Assembly (NCBI GenBank): GCA_024640765.1
Contig: JAHEEK010000006.1
Span: forward strand, 1-64,000
From: Nereida sp024640765
GTDB lineage: Bacteria > Pseudomonadota > Alphaproteobacteria > Rhodobacterales > Rhodobacteraceae
Length of the DNA: 64,000 nt
Direction: 5' to 3'
This document shows, piece after piece, positions 44,265 to 52,331 of this stretch. Under the pieces are notes generated by a model that saw only the letters and a program-made list of their open reading frames with translations, searched no databases and was not told the origin of the DNA. The position numbers and the translations under genes are program-made. Numbering within the stretch: the first letter of the stretch is position 1; every line of letters begins with the position of its first letter.

Positions 44265-44432
44265 TTACTCGCCCAATTTGGCATGTACTTCTGCCAAATC
44301 TACATCCCCTAGCGGCATTTTGTTGGTGGGGTTTTCGAAATCATATTTGAACAGCTTGAAGTCACGTTTGTAGATTTCAAACATCAGATTCATGGACATA
44401 TCGTCAAAGTAGTCTTCAACCGGACGAGACAT
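44265..44432 (-). pseudogene. C-terminal remnant of a sulfotransferase-like gene
   Basis: A 55-codon open frame on the minus strand, ending in TAA. It reads like the tail of a sulfotransferase (YFDDM..NLMFEIYKRDFKLFKYDF). Nothing before residue 1 continues the family, because there the opposite strand carries a different truncated gene. This is the 3' remnant of a larger gene whose 5' part was deleted. Identification as a sulfotransferase is by pattern only. Confidence 0.5.
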
Positions 44433-45352
44433 TTTTCCAAACCATCGTGCGCCACGTGGTCCCCGACCGAGAGATTGAATGCCGGCCTTTGACGTTTTTG
44501 CTGTTCACGGACTACGGTATGCCGATGACATTCTACAATGATCATTACGACTTGTTGCTTCGCCAAGATTTTCTGTTTGCCCGTAAGATTAGTCCTGACG
44601 CCACTGACTTAAAGGCCCGACTGGGCGCGCTTTACGTTGATGACACCGCTGAATTTCAAGTCTCGGACGAGGGGCGCAATTTGTTTCAGTTTCTGTCCAA
44701 GCGCGGCCGGATCGGTCGGCGTTTTGCTCCGCGCTTTTGGGAGACTGAAAGTAGTTTAGGCCGAAACCGAGAGTTAATGATTATCGCATGCAAGAAATGG
44801 TACGTGGCCAAGAGGTTACTAAAACGCATCGCGGCAGAGACAGATGTGCCTACGATTGCCTATCGGTTTAAGGAAAACGATGTTGCGTTGCCTGATTTGG
44901 GCGGCATCCAGAAAACACTGGATAAGCGGATGCGTCACCGCCGTGCGTTGATGCGCATGCTGTTTGAGCATCATGAGACAGAACGTCTGGTTGTCTGCCT
45001 TGATCCCGCGAGCATTGAGTTACTGGATGACTTTTATGCCGATCGAAGCACCACAAAGCTGCTTGAGTTGGAGTGTGAATTTAGTGACGATTATCTGCGT
45101 GGTCATGCGCAGCGCGTAGGGCTTGCGGGTGCGGACACGTCTGATGACACGATGAAAACTTTGTTGCCGACAATCCGTTATGATGTGACGTTTGAAAGCG
45201 AACAGATCAACGACCGCGGTTACCCCAATCACTTCAAGTTTGCCCAAGATCAATCAACGCAGAAAAATGCGGATGCGCTTGCAGCGTTCTTAGGTATACC
45301 TAAGACTGTCGCTGCGAAAATTGCCGAAACTGAACATTTGTTCGTTGATTAG
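44420..45352 (+). pseudogene. C-terminal part of a Core-2/I-branching glycosyltransferase-like protein
   Basis: The frame reads PDETFFQTIVRHVV, which is how the last conserved block of the beta-1,6-N-acetylglucosaminyltransferase (Core-2/I-branching) family begins, then TDYGMPMTFYNDHYDLLL, followed by the long C-terminal domain known from Rhodobacteraceae proteins of this kind (GRIGRRFAPRFWETESSLGR, DKRMRHRRALMRMLFE, CLDPASIELLDDFYADR). The preceding two-thirds of the glycosyltransferase domain are missing. The remaining 300-codon frame is intact, with a possible GTG start at 44447, so the C-terminal domain could still be made. Its role is unknown. Confidence 0.65.
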
Positions 45353-45388
45353 GTCGCGGCTTAGGCTGGCAAACAATGAGGTGCACCG

Positions 45389-45769
45389 ATGGCTTATGTG
45401 TATGACGATCAAAATATCTTCGCCAAGATTTTGCGCGGAGAAATCCCGAACACAACTGTCCGTGAGACCGAACATACCTTGGCGTTTCGGGATGTTGCGC
45501 CCCAAGCCCCTGAGCACGTGCTGATTATCCCCAAAGGGGCTTATGTGACTTACGATCACTTTGCGTCTGAGGCGTCAGATGCTGAAATTGTTGATTTCAC
45601 ACGCGCAGTTGCTGATGTGTGCAATGCATTGGGTGTGTGTCCTGGCTCTGCTGGTTCTGGCTATCGTTTGGTTTCAAACGCGGGGCAGGACAGCAATCAA
45701 GAAGTCCCGCACATGCACGTTCATGTGGTTGCAGGGCGCGGGCTTGGCGGGCTTTTGCCGCAGGCCTAA
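45389..45769 (+). CDS. HIT family protein (histidine triad hydrolase)
   Basis: A 126-residue nucleotide-binding protein. The histidine triad is His108, His110, His112 in PHMHVHVVAG. Relatives cleave phosphoramidates such as adenosine 5'-phosphoramidate. It is 36 bases after the truncated glycosyltransferase and its stop overlaps the convergent ABC ATPase by four bases. Confidence 0.93.
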   Translation: MAYVYDDQNIFAKILRGEIPNTTVRETEHTLAFRDVAPQAPEHVLIIPKGAYVTYDHFASEASDAEIVDFTRAVADVCNALGVCPGSAGSGYRLVSNAGQDSNQEVPHMHVHVVAGRGLGGLLPQA

Positions 45770-46683
45770 GCGCTTTTGGTGAGGGCCAGAAACACTTCTT
45801 CCAGGTCCGCTTCTTCGGTGCGCACGTCTGCGATTTTGACGCCCGCCGCGCGCACCGCATCAAGGACTGCATCCGCTGGTGTGGTTTTGCGGTTGTAACT
45901 GAACGCGATCTGGCCGCTGTCGCGTACGCTCATCTCCACGCCCTGTGGCAGATCAATCGTACTTGGATCACCCTCAGACGGTGTGATCAAAAGCGTTTTT
46001 GCATCGACCCGTCCCAATAGGTTTTGCGTAGTGTCCTGCGCAACTTTCTCGCCGTGGTTGATGATGGCGATTTCGTCACACATTTCTTCAGCTTCTTCGA
46101 GGTAGTGCGTAGTAAGGATAATCGTCATTCCCTGCTCGTTCAGCTTACGCACATTCTCCCAAAGCATATTGCGCAGCTCAATATCAACGCCTGCTGTTGG
46201 CTCGTCCAGAACCAGCACGTTGGGCGCGTGAACCAATGCTTTGCCAAGCAACAGCCGTCGGCGCATGCCACCAGAAAGCGAACGCGCGTAAGCATCGCCT
46301 TTGTCTGCAAGGCCGATGATATCAAGGATCTGATCCGTGCGCCGCTCGGCCTTTGGGACGCCGTAAAGCCCTGCCTGCATTTCCATTGCGCCGCGCGGTG
46401 TAAAGAACGGATCGAGGTTAAGCTCTTGGGGCATTACACCAATGCTGGCGCGCGATTGCCTTGGGTTGATGTCCTGATCAAACCCCCAAATCTTTACGTT
46501 ACCTGATGATTTAAGCACCAAGCCGGCCAGAATATTGATGAGAGTCGACTTGCCTGCACCGTTTGGCCCCAAAAGCCCAAAGATGGAGCCCTTAGGGATG
46601 GTTAGGTCGATGCCTTTCAAGGCCTCATGCCCGCTGGCATAGGTCTTGCGCAGTCCGGTGATTTCTATGGCGGATTGGTCCAT
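45766..46683 (-). CDS. ABC-2 type transporter ATP-binding protein without an adjacent permease
   Basis: A 305-residue ATPase. Walker A GPNGAGKST, signature LSGGMRRR, Walker B LVLDEPTAGVD and H-loop TTHYLEE are intact. It closely resembles the ATPase at 6076-7038, including the GLRKTYASGHEALKGIDL start and the C-terminal extension. No permease gene is beside it, so its partner may be elsewhere or shared. Confidence 0.9.
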   Translation of the reverse strand: MDQSAIEITGLRKTYASGHEALKGIDLTIPKGSIFGLLGPNGAGKSTLINILAGLVLKSSGNVKIWGFDQDINPRQSRASIGVMPQELNLDPFFTPRGAMEMQAGLYGVPKAERRTDQILDIIGLADKGDAYARSLSGGMRRRLLLGKALVHAPNVLVLDEPTAGVDIELRNMLWENVRKLNEQGMTIILTTHYLEEAEEMCDEIAIINHGEKVAQDTTQNLLGRVDAKTLLITPSEGDPSTIDLPQGVEMSVRDSGQIAFSYNRKTTPADAVLDAVRAAGVKIADVRTEEADLEEVFLALTKSA

Positions 46684-46770
46684 GTCGGTCTTGCCCCTGC
46701 GCGTGTCATGTATATCTTAGGGCCAGACTTAGAGCGGGCGACGCCCCGCGACAACCAAGGACATTGCATC

Positions 46771-46950
46771 ATGGCAACACAAGCCCCTGAAACACGTATC
46801 GTCGAGCAATACCGCGTGGCCTGTGATGGCGGTGAGGGCGCGCTTGGCCACCCTCGCGTTTGGCTGCAAATCCCGCAAGAGCACGGTTGGGTTGAATGCC
46901 CCTACTGTGACTGCAAAATGATCCATCAGGATCACCAAGACAAAGCGTAA
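46771..46950 (+). CDS. Small zinc-finger (CHCC) protein
   Basis: A 59-residue protein of the zf-CHCC family related to the NDUFS6 accessory subunit of complex I. Zinc ligands Cys18, His27, Cys43 and Cys46 (VACDGGEGALGHPRV ... VECPYC). AAGGA lies about 10 bases before the ATG. It precedes polA by 58 bases. Role in bacteria not established; a link to complex I is possible. Confidence 0.88.
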   Translation: MATQAPETRIVEQYRVACDGGEGALGHPRVWLQIPQEHGWVECPYCDCKMIHQDHQDKA

Positions 46951-47008
46951 ACCACCGCTGCGGCGCTGTGATCTTTTGGTGGCGCTTACTTAATCTGGAG
47001 CGACCCCT

Positions 47009-49801
47009 ATGACTTTTGGACCCGGCTGCCATCTGCACCTTATCGACGGATCAGCATTTATCTTCCGTGCCTATCACGCGTTGCCACCGCTGACCCGCAA
47101 GTCAGACGGGTTGCCGATTGGTGCCGTCTCGGGCTTTTGCAACATGTTGCAGCGGTACGTTGAGGGCAACACAGGCAGTGACGTGACCCATTTGGCCGTC
47201 ATCTTTGACAAGGGCAGCCATACATTTCGCAATGATATGTATGATCTTTACAAAGCCAATCGCGATGCAATGCCCGAGGACCTGCGCCCACAAATTCCAC
47301 TAACCCGCAAAGCGACTGAAGCTTTCAATATCGCGTGCAAAGAGCAGGCTGGCTATGAGGCGGACGATATCATTGCGACGCTTTCGCGTATGGCGCGTGA
47401 AGCTGGTGGACGCTGCACGATCATTTCAAGCGATAAAGATCTGATGCAGCTTGTCGGTGGCGGCGTTGAGATGTTCGACGCCATGAAAAACAACCTGATT
47501 GATAGCGAAGGGGTTGAGGCAAAGTTTGGTGTTGGCCCTGAGCGTGTTGTGGATGTGCAGGCGCTTGCAGGCGATAGCGTTGATAACGTGCCGGGCGCGC
47601 CGGGTATCGGCGTGAAAACTGCTGCGTTGCTGATCAATCAGTATGGCGATCTGGAAACGTTGCTGGACCGCGCGTCTGAGATTAAACAGCCCAAACGCCG
47701 TGAAACGCTGATCAATCACCGCGAACAGATTGAGCTGTCAAAACGTCTTGTGACCCTCGATGATCAGACGCCGTTGGATTATGGCCTAGATGATTTGGAA
47801 GTTCGCGACCCTGATCCGGAACAGCTTCTGGCCTTCTTGGCAGAGATGGAGTTCCGCACCCTGACGCGGCGCATTGCTGATACTTTGGGCGCAGAGGCTC
47901 CCACCATTGAAGATACGCCTGCCATCAGTGCAGACGCGCCCGAAGCCGAAGCGGTGCCTTTTGATGCAGCCGCTTATGAATGGGTGAAAACCCCAGAGGC
48001 CCTTCAGTTGTGGATCGACCGTATTTATGCCCGTGGCTATGTGGCGGTGGATACGGAGACAACTGGCCTGAACGAGATGATTGCCGATCTGGTGGGCGTT
48101 TCTTTATGCGTGGATGCGGGCAAGGCCTGCTATATTCCGCTGACCCATAAAGGTGGCGATGCGGATGATTTGTTTGGGGATGATACGCTGGCCGAGGGGC
48201 AAATGGATTTTGCCACTTGCTTGAGTATACTCAAGCCAATGCTTGAAGACCCGAGCATCGTGAAAATCGGCCAGAACATGAAATACGATGCTAAGATTTT
48301 TGCTAATGAAGGCATCGCCGTGCACCCGATTGATGACACGATGTTGATGTCTTACGCCATGAACGCCGGTTTGCATAACCACGGTATGGATGCGCTGTCG
48401 GATCGGTATTTGAGCCATACACCAATCCCGATCAAGCCGCTTTTGGGCACAGGTAAATCAGCGCGCACCTTTGATCGCGTCCCTGTTGAGGAGGCGGTGC
48501 CTTATGCGGCAGAGGATGCGGATATCACGCTTCGCCTGTGGCAGTACTTCAAGCCACGGTTGCACCGCAGCCAAGTCACCAAAGTCTATGAAACGCTTGA
48601 GCGTCCTTTGGTGCCTGTGTTGGCCCAGATGGAGCGGACAGGTTTGCAAGTTGACCGCGATACTCTGAGCCGGATGTCAAATGCCTTTGCCCAGAAAATG
48701 GCAGGGCTTGAGGATGAAATTCACAAGCTGGCAGGACGTAGCTTTAACGTAGGCTCCCCCAAACAATTGGGTGAAATCCTATTTGATGAGATGGGTATCG
48801 AGGGTGGCAAGAAGGGCAAAACCGGTGCGTATGCAACGGGTGCCGAAGTGCTTGAGGACCTTGCCACCGAGCATGATCTGCCGGCCCGTGTTTTGGATTG
48901 GCGGCAGCTGAGCAAGCTGAAATCGACCTACACAGACGCGCTGCAAGATCATATCAATCCGCATACGGGCCGCGTTCACACAAGCTATTCAATCGCTGGT
49001 GCCAATACTGGTCGTCTTGCCTCTACGGATCCGAATTTGCAAAACATTCCAATTCGCTCTGAAGAGGGCCGCCGCATTCGTGAGGCGTTTGTAGCCCCTG
49101 AAGGTAAAGTGCTTGTGGCGTTGGATTACAGTCAGATTGAGTTGCGGATATTGGCCCATATGGCGGATATTTCAGAGCTAAAGCAGGCATTTAAGGACGG
49201 TTTGGACATTCACGCGCTAACTGCATCTGAGATGTTCAACGTCCCCCTTGATGAGATGACACCTGACGTGCGCCGCCAGGCAAAGGCCATCAATTTCGGG
49301 GTGATCTACGGAATCAGCGGCTTTGGTCTTGCGCGCAACCTGCGCATTCCGCGTGCTGAGGCGCAGGGCTTTATTGACCGGTATTTTGAACGCTTCCCCG
49401 GCATCAAAGACTACATGACCGAGACTAAAGCTTTTGCAAAAGAGCACCTGTACGTTGAGACGCTTTTCGGACGCAAAATCAACACGCCAGAGATTGCCGC
49501 GAAAGGTCCGCGGGCTGGCTTTGCCCAACGCGCCGCCATCAACGCCCCCATTCAGGGCACTGCGGCGGATGTTATTCGTCGTGCGATGATCCGGATGCCC
49601 GAGGCCATTGCTGATTTGCCTGCCAAGATGCTTCTGCAGGTACATGACGAGCTGTTGTTCGAGGTAGATGCGGACGCCGCTGACGCACTAACGGCTGTGG
49701 CCAAAGAGGTGATGGAGAACGCGACCAACCCAGCGGTACATCTTGATGTGCCGCTGATTGTTGATGCGGGGCGCGGAGCAAACTGGGCTGAGGCGCACTA
49801 G
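47009..49801 (+). CDS. polA: DNA polymerase I
   Basis: A 930-residue polymerase with all three parts: N-terminal 5'-3' nuclease (LIDGSAFIFRAYHALPP ... YEADDIIATL, SSDKDLMQL), 3'-5' exonuclease with intact DEDD start (VDTETTGLNEM) and the polymerase domain (LDYSQIELRILAHM, RRQAKAINFGVIYGISGFGLAR, LLQVHDELLFE). It replaces RNA primers and fills repair gaps, including those left by UvrABC. The ATG at 47009 has GGAG 8 bases before it. Confidence 0.98.
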   Translation: MTFGPGCHLHLIDGSAFIFRAYHALPPLTRKSDGLPIGAVSGFCNMLQRYVEGNTGSDVTHLAVIFDKGSHTFRNDMYDLYKANRDAMPEDLRPQIPLTRKATEAFNIACKEQAGYEADDIIATLSRMAREAGGRCTIISSDKDLMQLVGGGVEMFDAMKNNLIDSEGVEAKFGVGPERVVDVQALAGDSVDNVPGAPGIGVKTAALLINQYGDLETLLDRASEIKQPKRRETLINHREQIELSKRLVTLDDQTPLDYGLDDLEVRDPDPEQLLAFLAEMEFRTLTRRIADTLGAEAPTIEDTPAISADAPEAEAVPFDAAAYEWVKTPEALQLWIDRIYARGYVAVDTETTGLNEMIADLVGVSLCVDAGKACYIPLTHKGGDADDLFGDDTLAEGQMDFATCLSILKPMLEDPSIVKIGQNMKYDAKIFANEGIAVHPIDDTMLMSYAMNAGLHNHGMDALSDRYLSHTPIPIKPLLGTGKSARTFDRVPVEEAVPYAAEDADITLRLWQYFKPRLHRSQVTKVYETLERPLVPVLAQMERTGLQVDRDTLSRMSNAFAQKMAGLEDEIHKLAGRSFNVGSPKQLGEILFDEMGIEGGKKGKTGAYATGAEVLEDLATEHDLPARVLDWRQLSKLKSTYTDALQDHINPHTGRVHTSYSIAGANTGRLASTDPNLQNIPIRSEEGRRIREAFVAPEGKVLVALDYSQIELRILAHMADISELKQAFKDGLDIHALTASEMFNVPLDEMTPDVRRQAKAINFGVIYGISGFGLARNLRIPRAEAQGFIDRYFERFPGIKDYMTETKAFAKEHLYVETLFGRKINTPEIAAKGPRAGFAQRAAINAPIQGTAADVIRRAMIRMPEAIADLPAKMLLQVHDELLFEVDADAADALTAVAKEVMENATNPAVHLDVPLIVDAGRGANWAEAH

Positions 49802-49807
49802 CGCGGC

Positions 49808-50386
49808 TCAGGCCTCCAAATCAGCCGAGCGGATGAGCGGAAAGAAACTTCCCTGAGAGGTAACGCCAAACCATTTTGCGTCGTCGTGGTCTTGGTGGTG
49901 CCCGATATCAGCAAGCCGGTAGAATGACTTGCGATCGATCAACGCCTCAAGATTGCTGCGTACCAAAATATAGGGTGAGGGTTCGCCTGCATCGCTATAA
50001 CTGACGCGAATGGGGTGATCTGGGCCAGCGACGACCACATCACCTACGTTCGTGTGAAACGTCAGCCCGCGTGGCGTTTCATCAAAATCAATTGCCACAA
50101 AAGGGGCGTCCACCACGCGAAGGCCTACTTTTTCAACCGGCGTGACCAAAAAGTATTTGTCGCCCTCGCGTTTTAAAATCGTTGAAAACAGTCGCACGAG
50201 CGGTTGCCTGCCGATGGGGGTGCCTTGGTAAAACCATGTGCCATCGCGTTTGATTTCCATGTCTAAGTCGCCGCAAAAAGGCGGATTCCACAGATGAACG
50301 GGCGGCAAACCTTTGCCTTTTTGCGCAGCTTGGGCAGATGCGGCGATGCCTTCTGCGGACGGGGGCACATTGATGTGATCGCTCAT
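49808..50386 (-). CDS. DUF1285 domain protein
   Basis: A 192-residue protein of the DUF1285 family. The conserved phrases WNPPFCGDLDMEIKRDGTWFYQGTPIGR and KYFLVTPVEKVGLRVVDAPF are visible. Function not established. It ends six bases from polA (convergent) and its start faces the MoxR operon across 68 bases. Confidence 0.85.
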   Translation of the reverse strand: MSDHINVPPSAEGIAASAQAAQKGKGLPPVHLWNPPFCGDLDMEIKRDGTWFYQGTPIGRQPLVRLFSTILKREGDKYFLVTPVEKVGLRVVDAPFVAIDFDETPRGLTFHTNVGDVVVAGPDHPIRVSYSDAGEPSPYILVRSNLEALIDRKSFYRLADIGHHQDHDDAKWFGVTSQGSFFPLIRSADLEA

Positions 50387-50454
50387 TGTTTTGTCATTTG
50401 CCCTTTGCGTTTTACATGGTTTGGTAAAGATATATGCGGTTGAGGGGATTTGTC

Positions 50455-51456
50455 ATGGCCGAAGCAGAAATGGTGGCGCAAATAGATGCGCTGGGCGTGA
50501 AACTGGCAGCGGCCAAAACGAGCATCACCAAACGGTTTATCGGCCAAGAACGTGTGGTCGAGTTGTGTCTCGCGGCGCTACTATCTGGCGGCCATGGCCT
50601 GTTGGTTGGTCTGCCGGGGTTGGGCAAAACGCGGCTTGTTGATACGCTCGGTACTGTTATGGGGCTTGATCAGCGCCGTGTGCAATTCACGCCTGATCTG
50701 ATGCCCGCCGACATTATTGGGTCCGAAATTCTTGATGATGTTGACGGAAAGCGCGCGTTTCGCTTCATCGAAGGCCCCATTTTTTGCCAGCTTTTGATGG
50801 CGGATGAGATCAACCGCGCCAGCCCGCGTACCCAATCGGCATTGCTGCAAGCCATGCAGGAACGTGAAGTCAGCATGGCTGGTGAACAGCGCGCTTTGGG
50901 TGATCCGTTCCATGTGTTGGCCACGCAAAACCCCATTGAGCAGGAAGGTACGTACCCGTTGCCAGAAGCCCAATTGGACCGTTTTTTGGTGCAAATTGAC
51001 GTGAAAAACCCGGATCGCAGCACGGAACGTGACATCCTGTTGGCAACAACAGGCGCCGAAGATGCGGTGTCTGAGCAGGTTTTTGACGCCACAGAGTTAC
51101 GCGATGCCCAACAGCTCGTGCGCCGAATGCCTGTGGGCGATGCGGTGGTTGATGCCATTTTGGATTTGGTGCGTGCGTGCCGACCTGACGAAGTTGTAGC
51201 CTCAGAACAAGTCCGCGAAGCCGTTGCATGGGGGCCGGGTCCGCGTGCAGCGCAAGCATTGATGTTGACCGTTCGGGCGCGCGCACTGCTTGAGGGTCGC
51301 TTAGCGCCGTCCCTTGAAGACGTGGCCGCCATGGCCGTGCCGGTAATTAAGCACCGTATGGCGCTGTCATTCGCGGCGCGTGCGCAAGGCGTAGATCTTG
51401 AGGCGCTGATCTCATCTGTCGCTGCTGATTTGGGCGCGGGATCAAAGGCCGCGTAA
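50455..51456 (+). CDS. MoxR-family AAA+ ATPase
   Basis: A 333-residue AAA+ ATPase. Walker A GLPGLGKT (52-59), Walker B LMADEINRASPRTQSALLQAMQE, sensor 1 ATQNPIEQEGTYPLPEAQLDRF. MoxR ATPases act as chaperones for metal or membrane complexes, typically with the von Willebrand-type proteins encoded next. The ATG at 50455 has GAGGGG 8 bases upstream; an ATG at 50434 is less likely. Its stop overlaps the DUF58 start (TAATG). Confidence 0.92.
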   Translation: MAEAEMVAQIDALGVKLAAAKTSITKRFIGQERVVELCLAALLSGGHGLLVGLPGLGKTRLVDTLGTVMGLDQRRVQFTPDLMPADIIGSEILDDVDGKRAFRFIEGPIFCQLLMADEINRASPRTQSALLQAMQEREVSMAGEQRALGDPFHVLATQNPIEQEGTYPLPEAQLDRFLVQIDVKNPDRSTERDILLATTGAEDAVSEQVFDATELRDAQQLVRRMPVGDAVVDAILDLVRACRPDEVVASEQVREAVAWGPGPRAAQALMLTVRARALLEGRLAPSLEDVAAMAVPVIKHRMALSFAARAQGVDLEALISSVAADLGAGSKAA

Positions 51457-52331
51457 TGGTGGGATCTGCTCTCTCCACACGGCTAGGCGCCGAGAGCGAG
51501 GCAAGTAAGCTGCCCGCGTTGCAGGTGGCAGCAGAGCAGCTGGCCTCAACTGTGATGATGGGCGTGCATGGACGGCGCAGGGCCAGCATGGGCGAAGAGT
51601 TTTGGCAATATCGCCACCACCGCCCTGGAGATGAGCCGCGCATGATTGACTGGCGACGTTCGGCAAAATCCCCCGACACGCAGTTTGTGCGCGAGTTGGA
51701 ATGGCAAACGGCGCAGAGTGTTTCGATGTGGGTCGATCCTGCCGCCTCTATGCGCTTTGCAAGCAAAGGTAATCCAACCAAATCAGAACGTGCACAGCTT
51801 TTGGGGCTCGCCTTGGCGATCATTATGTTGCGCGGCGGAGAACGGGTTGGGCTGACGGATGGTGACACCGTTCCGCGCGCCGGGATGGGGCAGTTGACGC
51901 GTATTTTTGCGGCACTGTCGAAGGCCGAGATTGATGTGGACTTTTCTGCGCCTGATGCGCGTCAGTTGGCAGCGCATTCAACGGCTGTTTTCATAAGTGA
52001 TTTTCTGGGCGATCTTGCTGCGATTGAAGCGGCTGTTTCGGAAGCTGCCTCACGCGGGGTACGCGGTGTTTTGATCCAAACGCTGGACCCGCAAGAAGAA
52101 GTTTTTCCCTTCAAGGGCCGCACTATTTTTGAGAGCATCACCGGTGCGCTACGCCACGAAACCAAGCGGGCGGGTGATCTGAGGGACCGCTATCTTGAAC
52201 GACTGGCCGCGCGCAAGGCGGCCATTTCGGGATTTGCTAGAGCGACAGGTTGGCAGTTTCACACGCACCACACGGATCAGTCGCCGCAACAGGCGTTGCT
52301 TTGGGCTTACAAAGCCTTGGGCAGGACTTAG
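51456..52331 (+). CDS. DUF58 domain protein
   Basis: A 291-residue protein with the DUF58 segment (GRRRASMGEEFWQYRHHRPGDEPRMIDWRRSAKS) and a von Willebrand A-like body. It follows moxR with start/stop overlap and is directly followed by the BatA-DUF4159 gene with no gap. It probably bridges MoxR to the membrane proteins downstream (inference from conserved gene order). Confidence 0.9.
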   Translation: MVGSALSTRLGAESEASKLPALQVAAEQLASTVMMGVHGRRRASMGEEFWQYRHHRPGDEPRMIDWRRSAKSPDTQFVRELEWQTAQSVSMWVDPAASMRFASKGNPTKSERAQLLGLALAIIMLRGGERVGLTDGDTVPRAGMGQLTRIFAALSKAEIDVDFSAPDARQLAAHSTAVFISDFLGDLAAIEAAVSEAASRGVRGVLIQTLDPQEEVFPFKGRTIFESITGALRHETKRAGDLRDRYLERLAARKAAISGFARATGWQFHTHHTDQSPQQALLWAYKALGRT

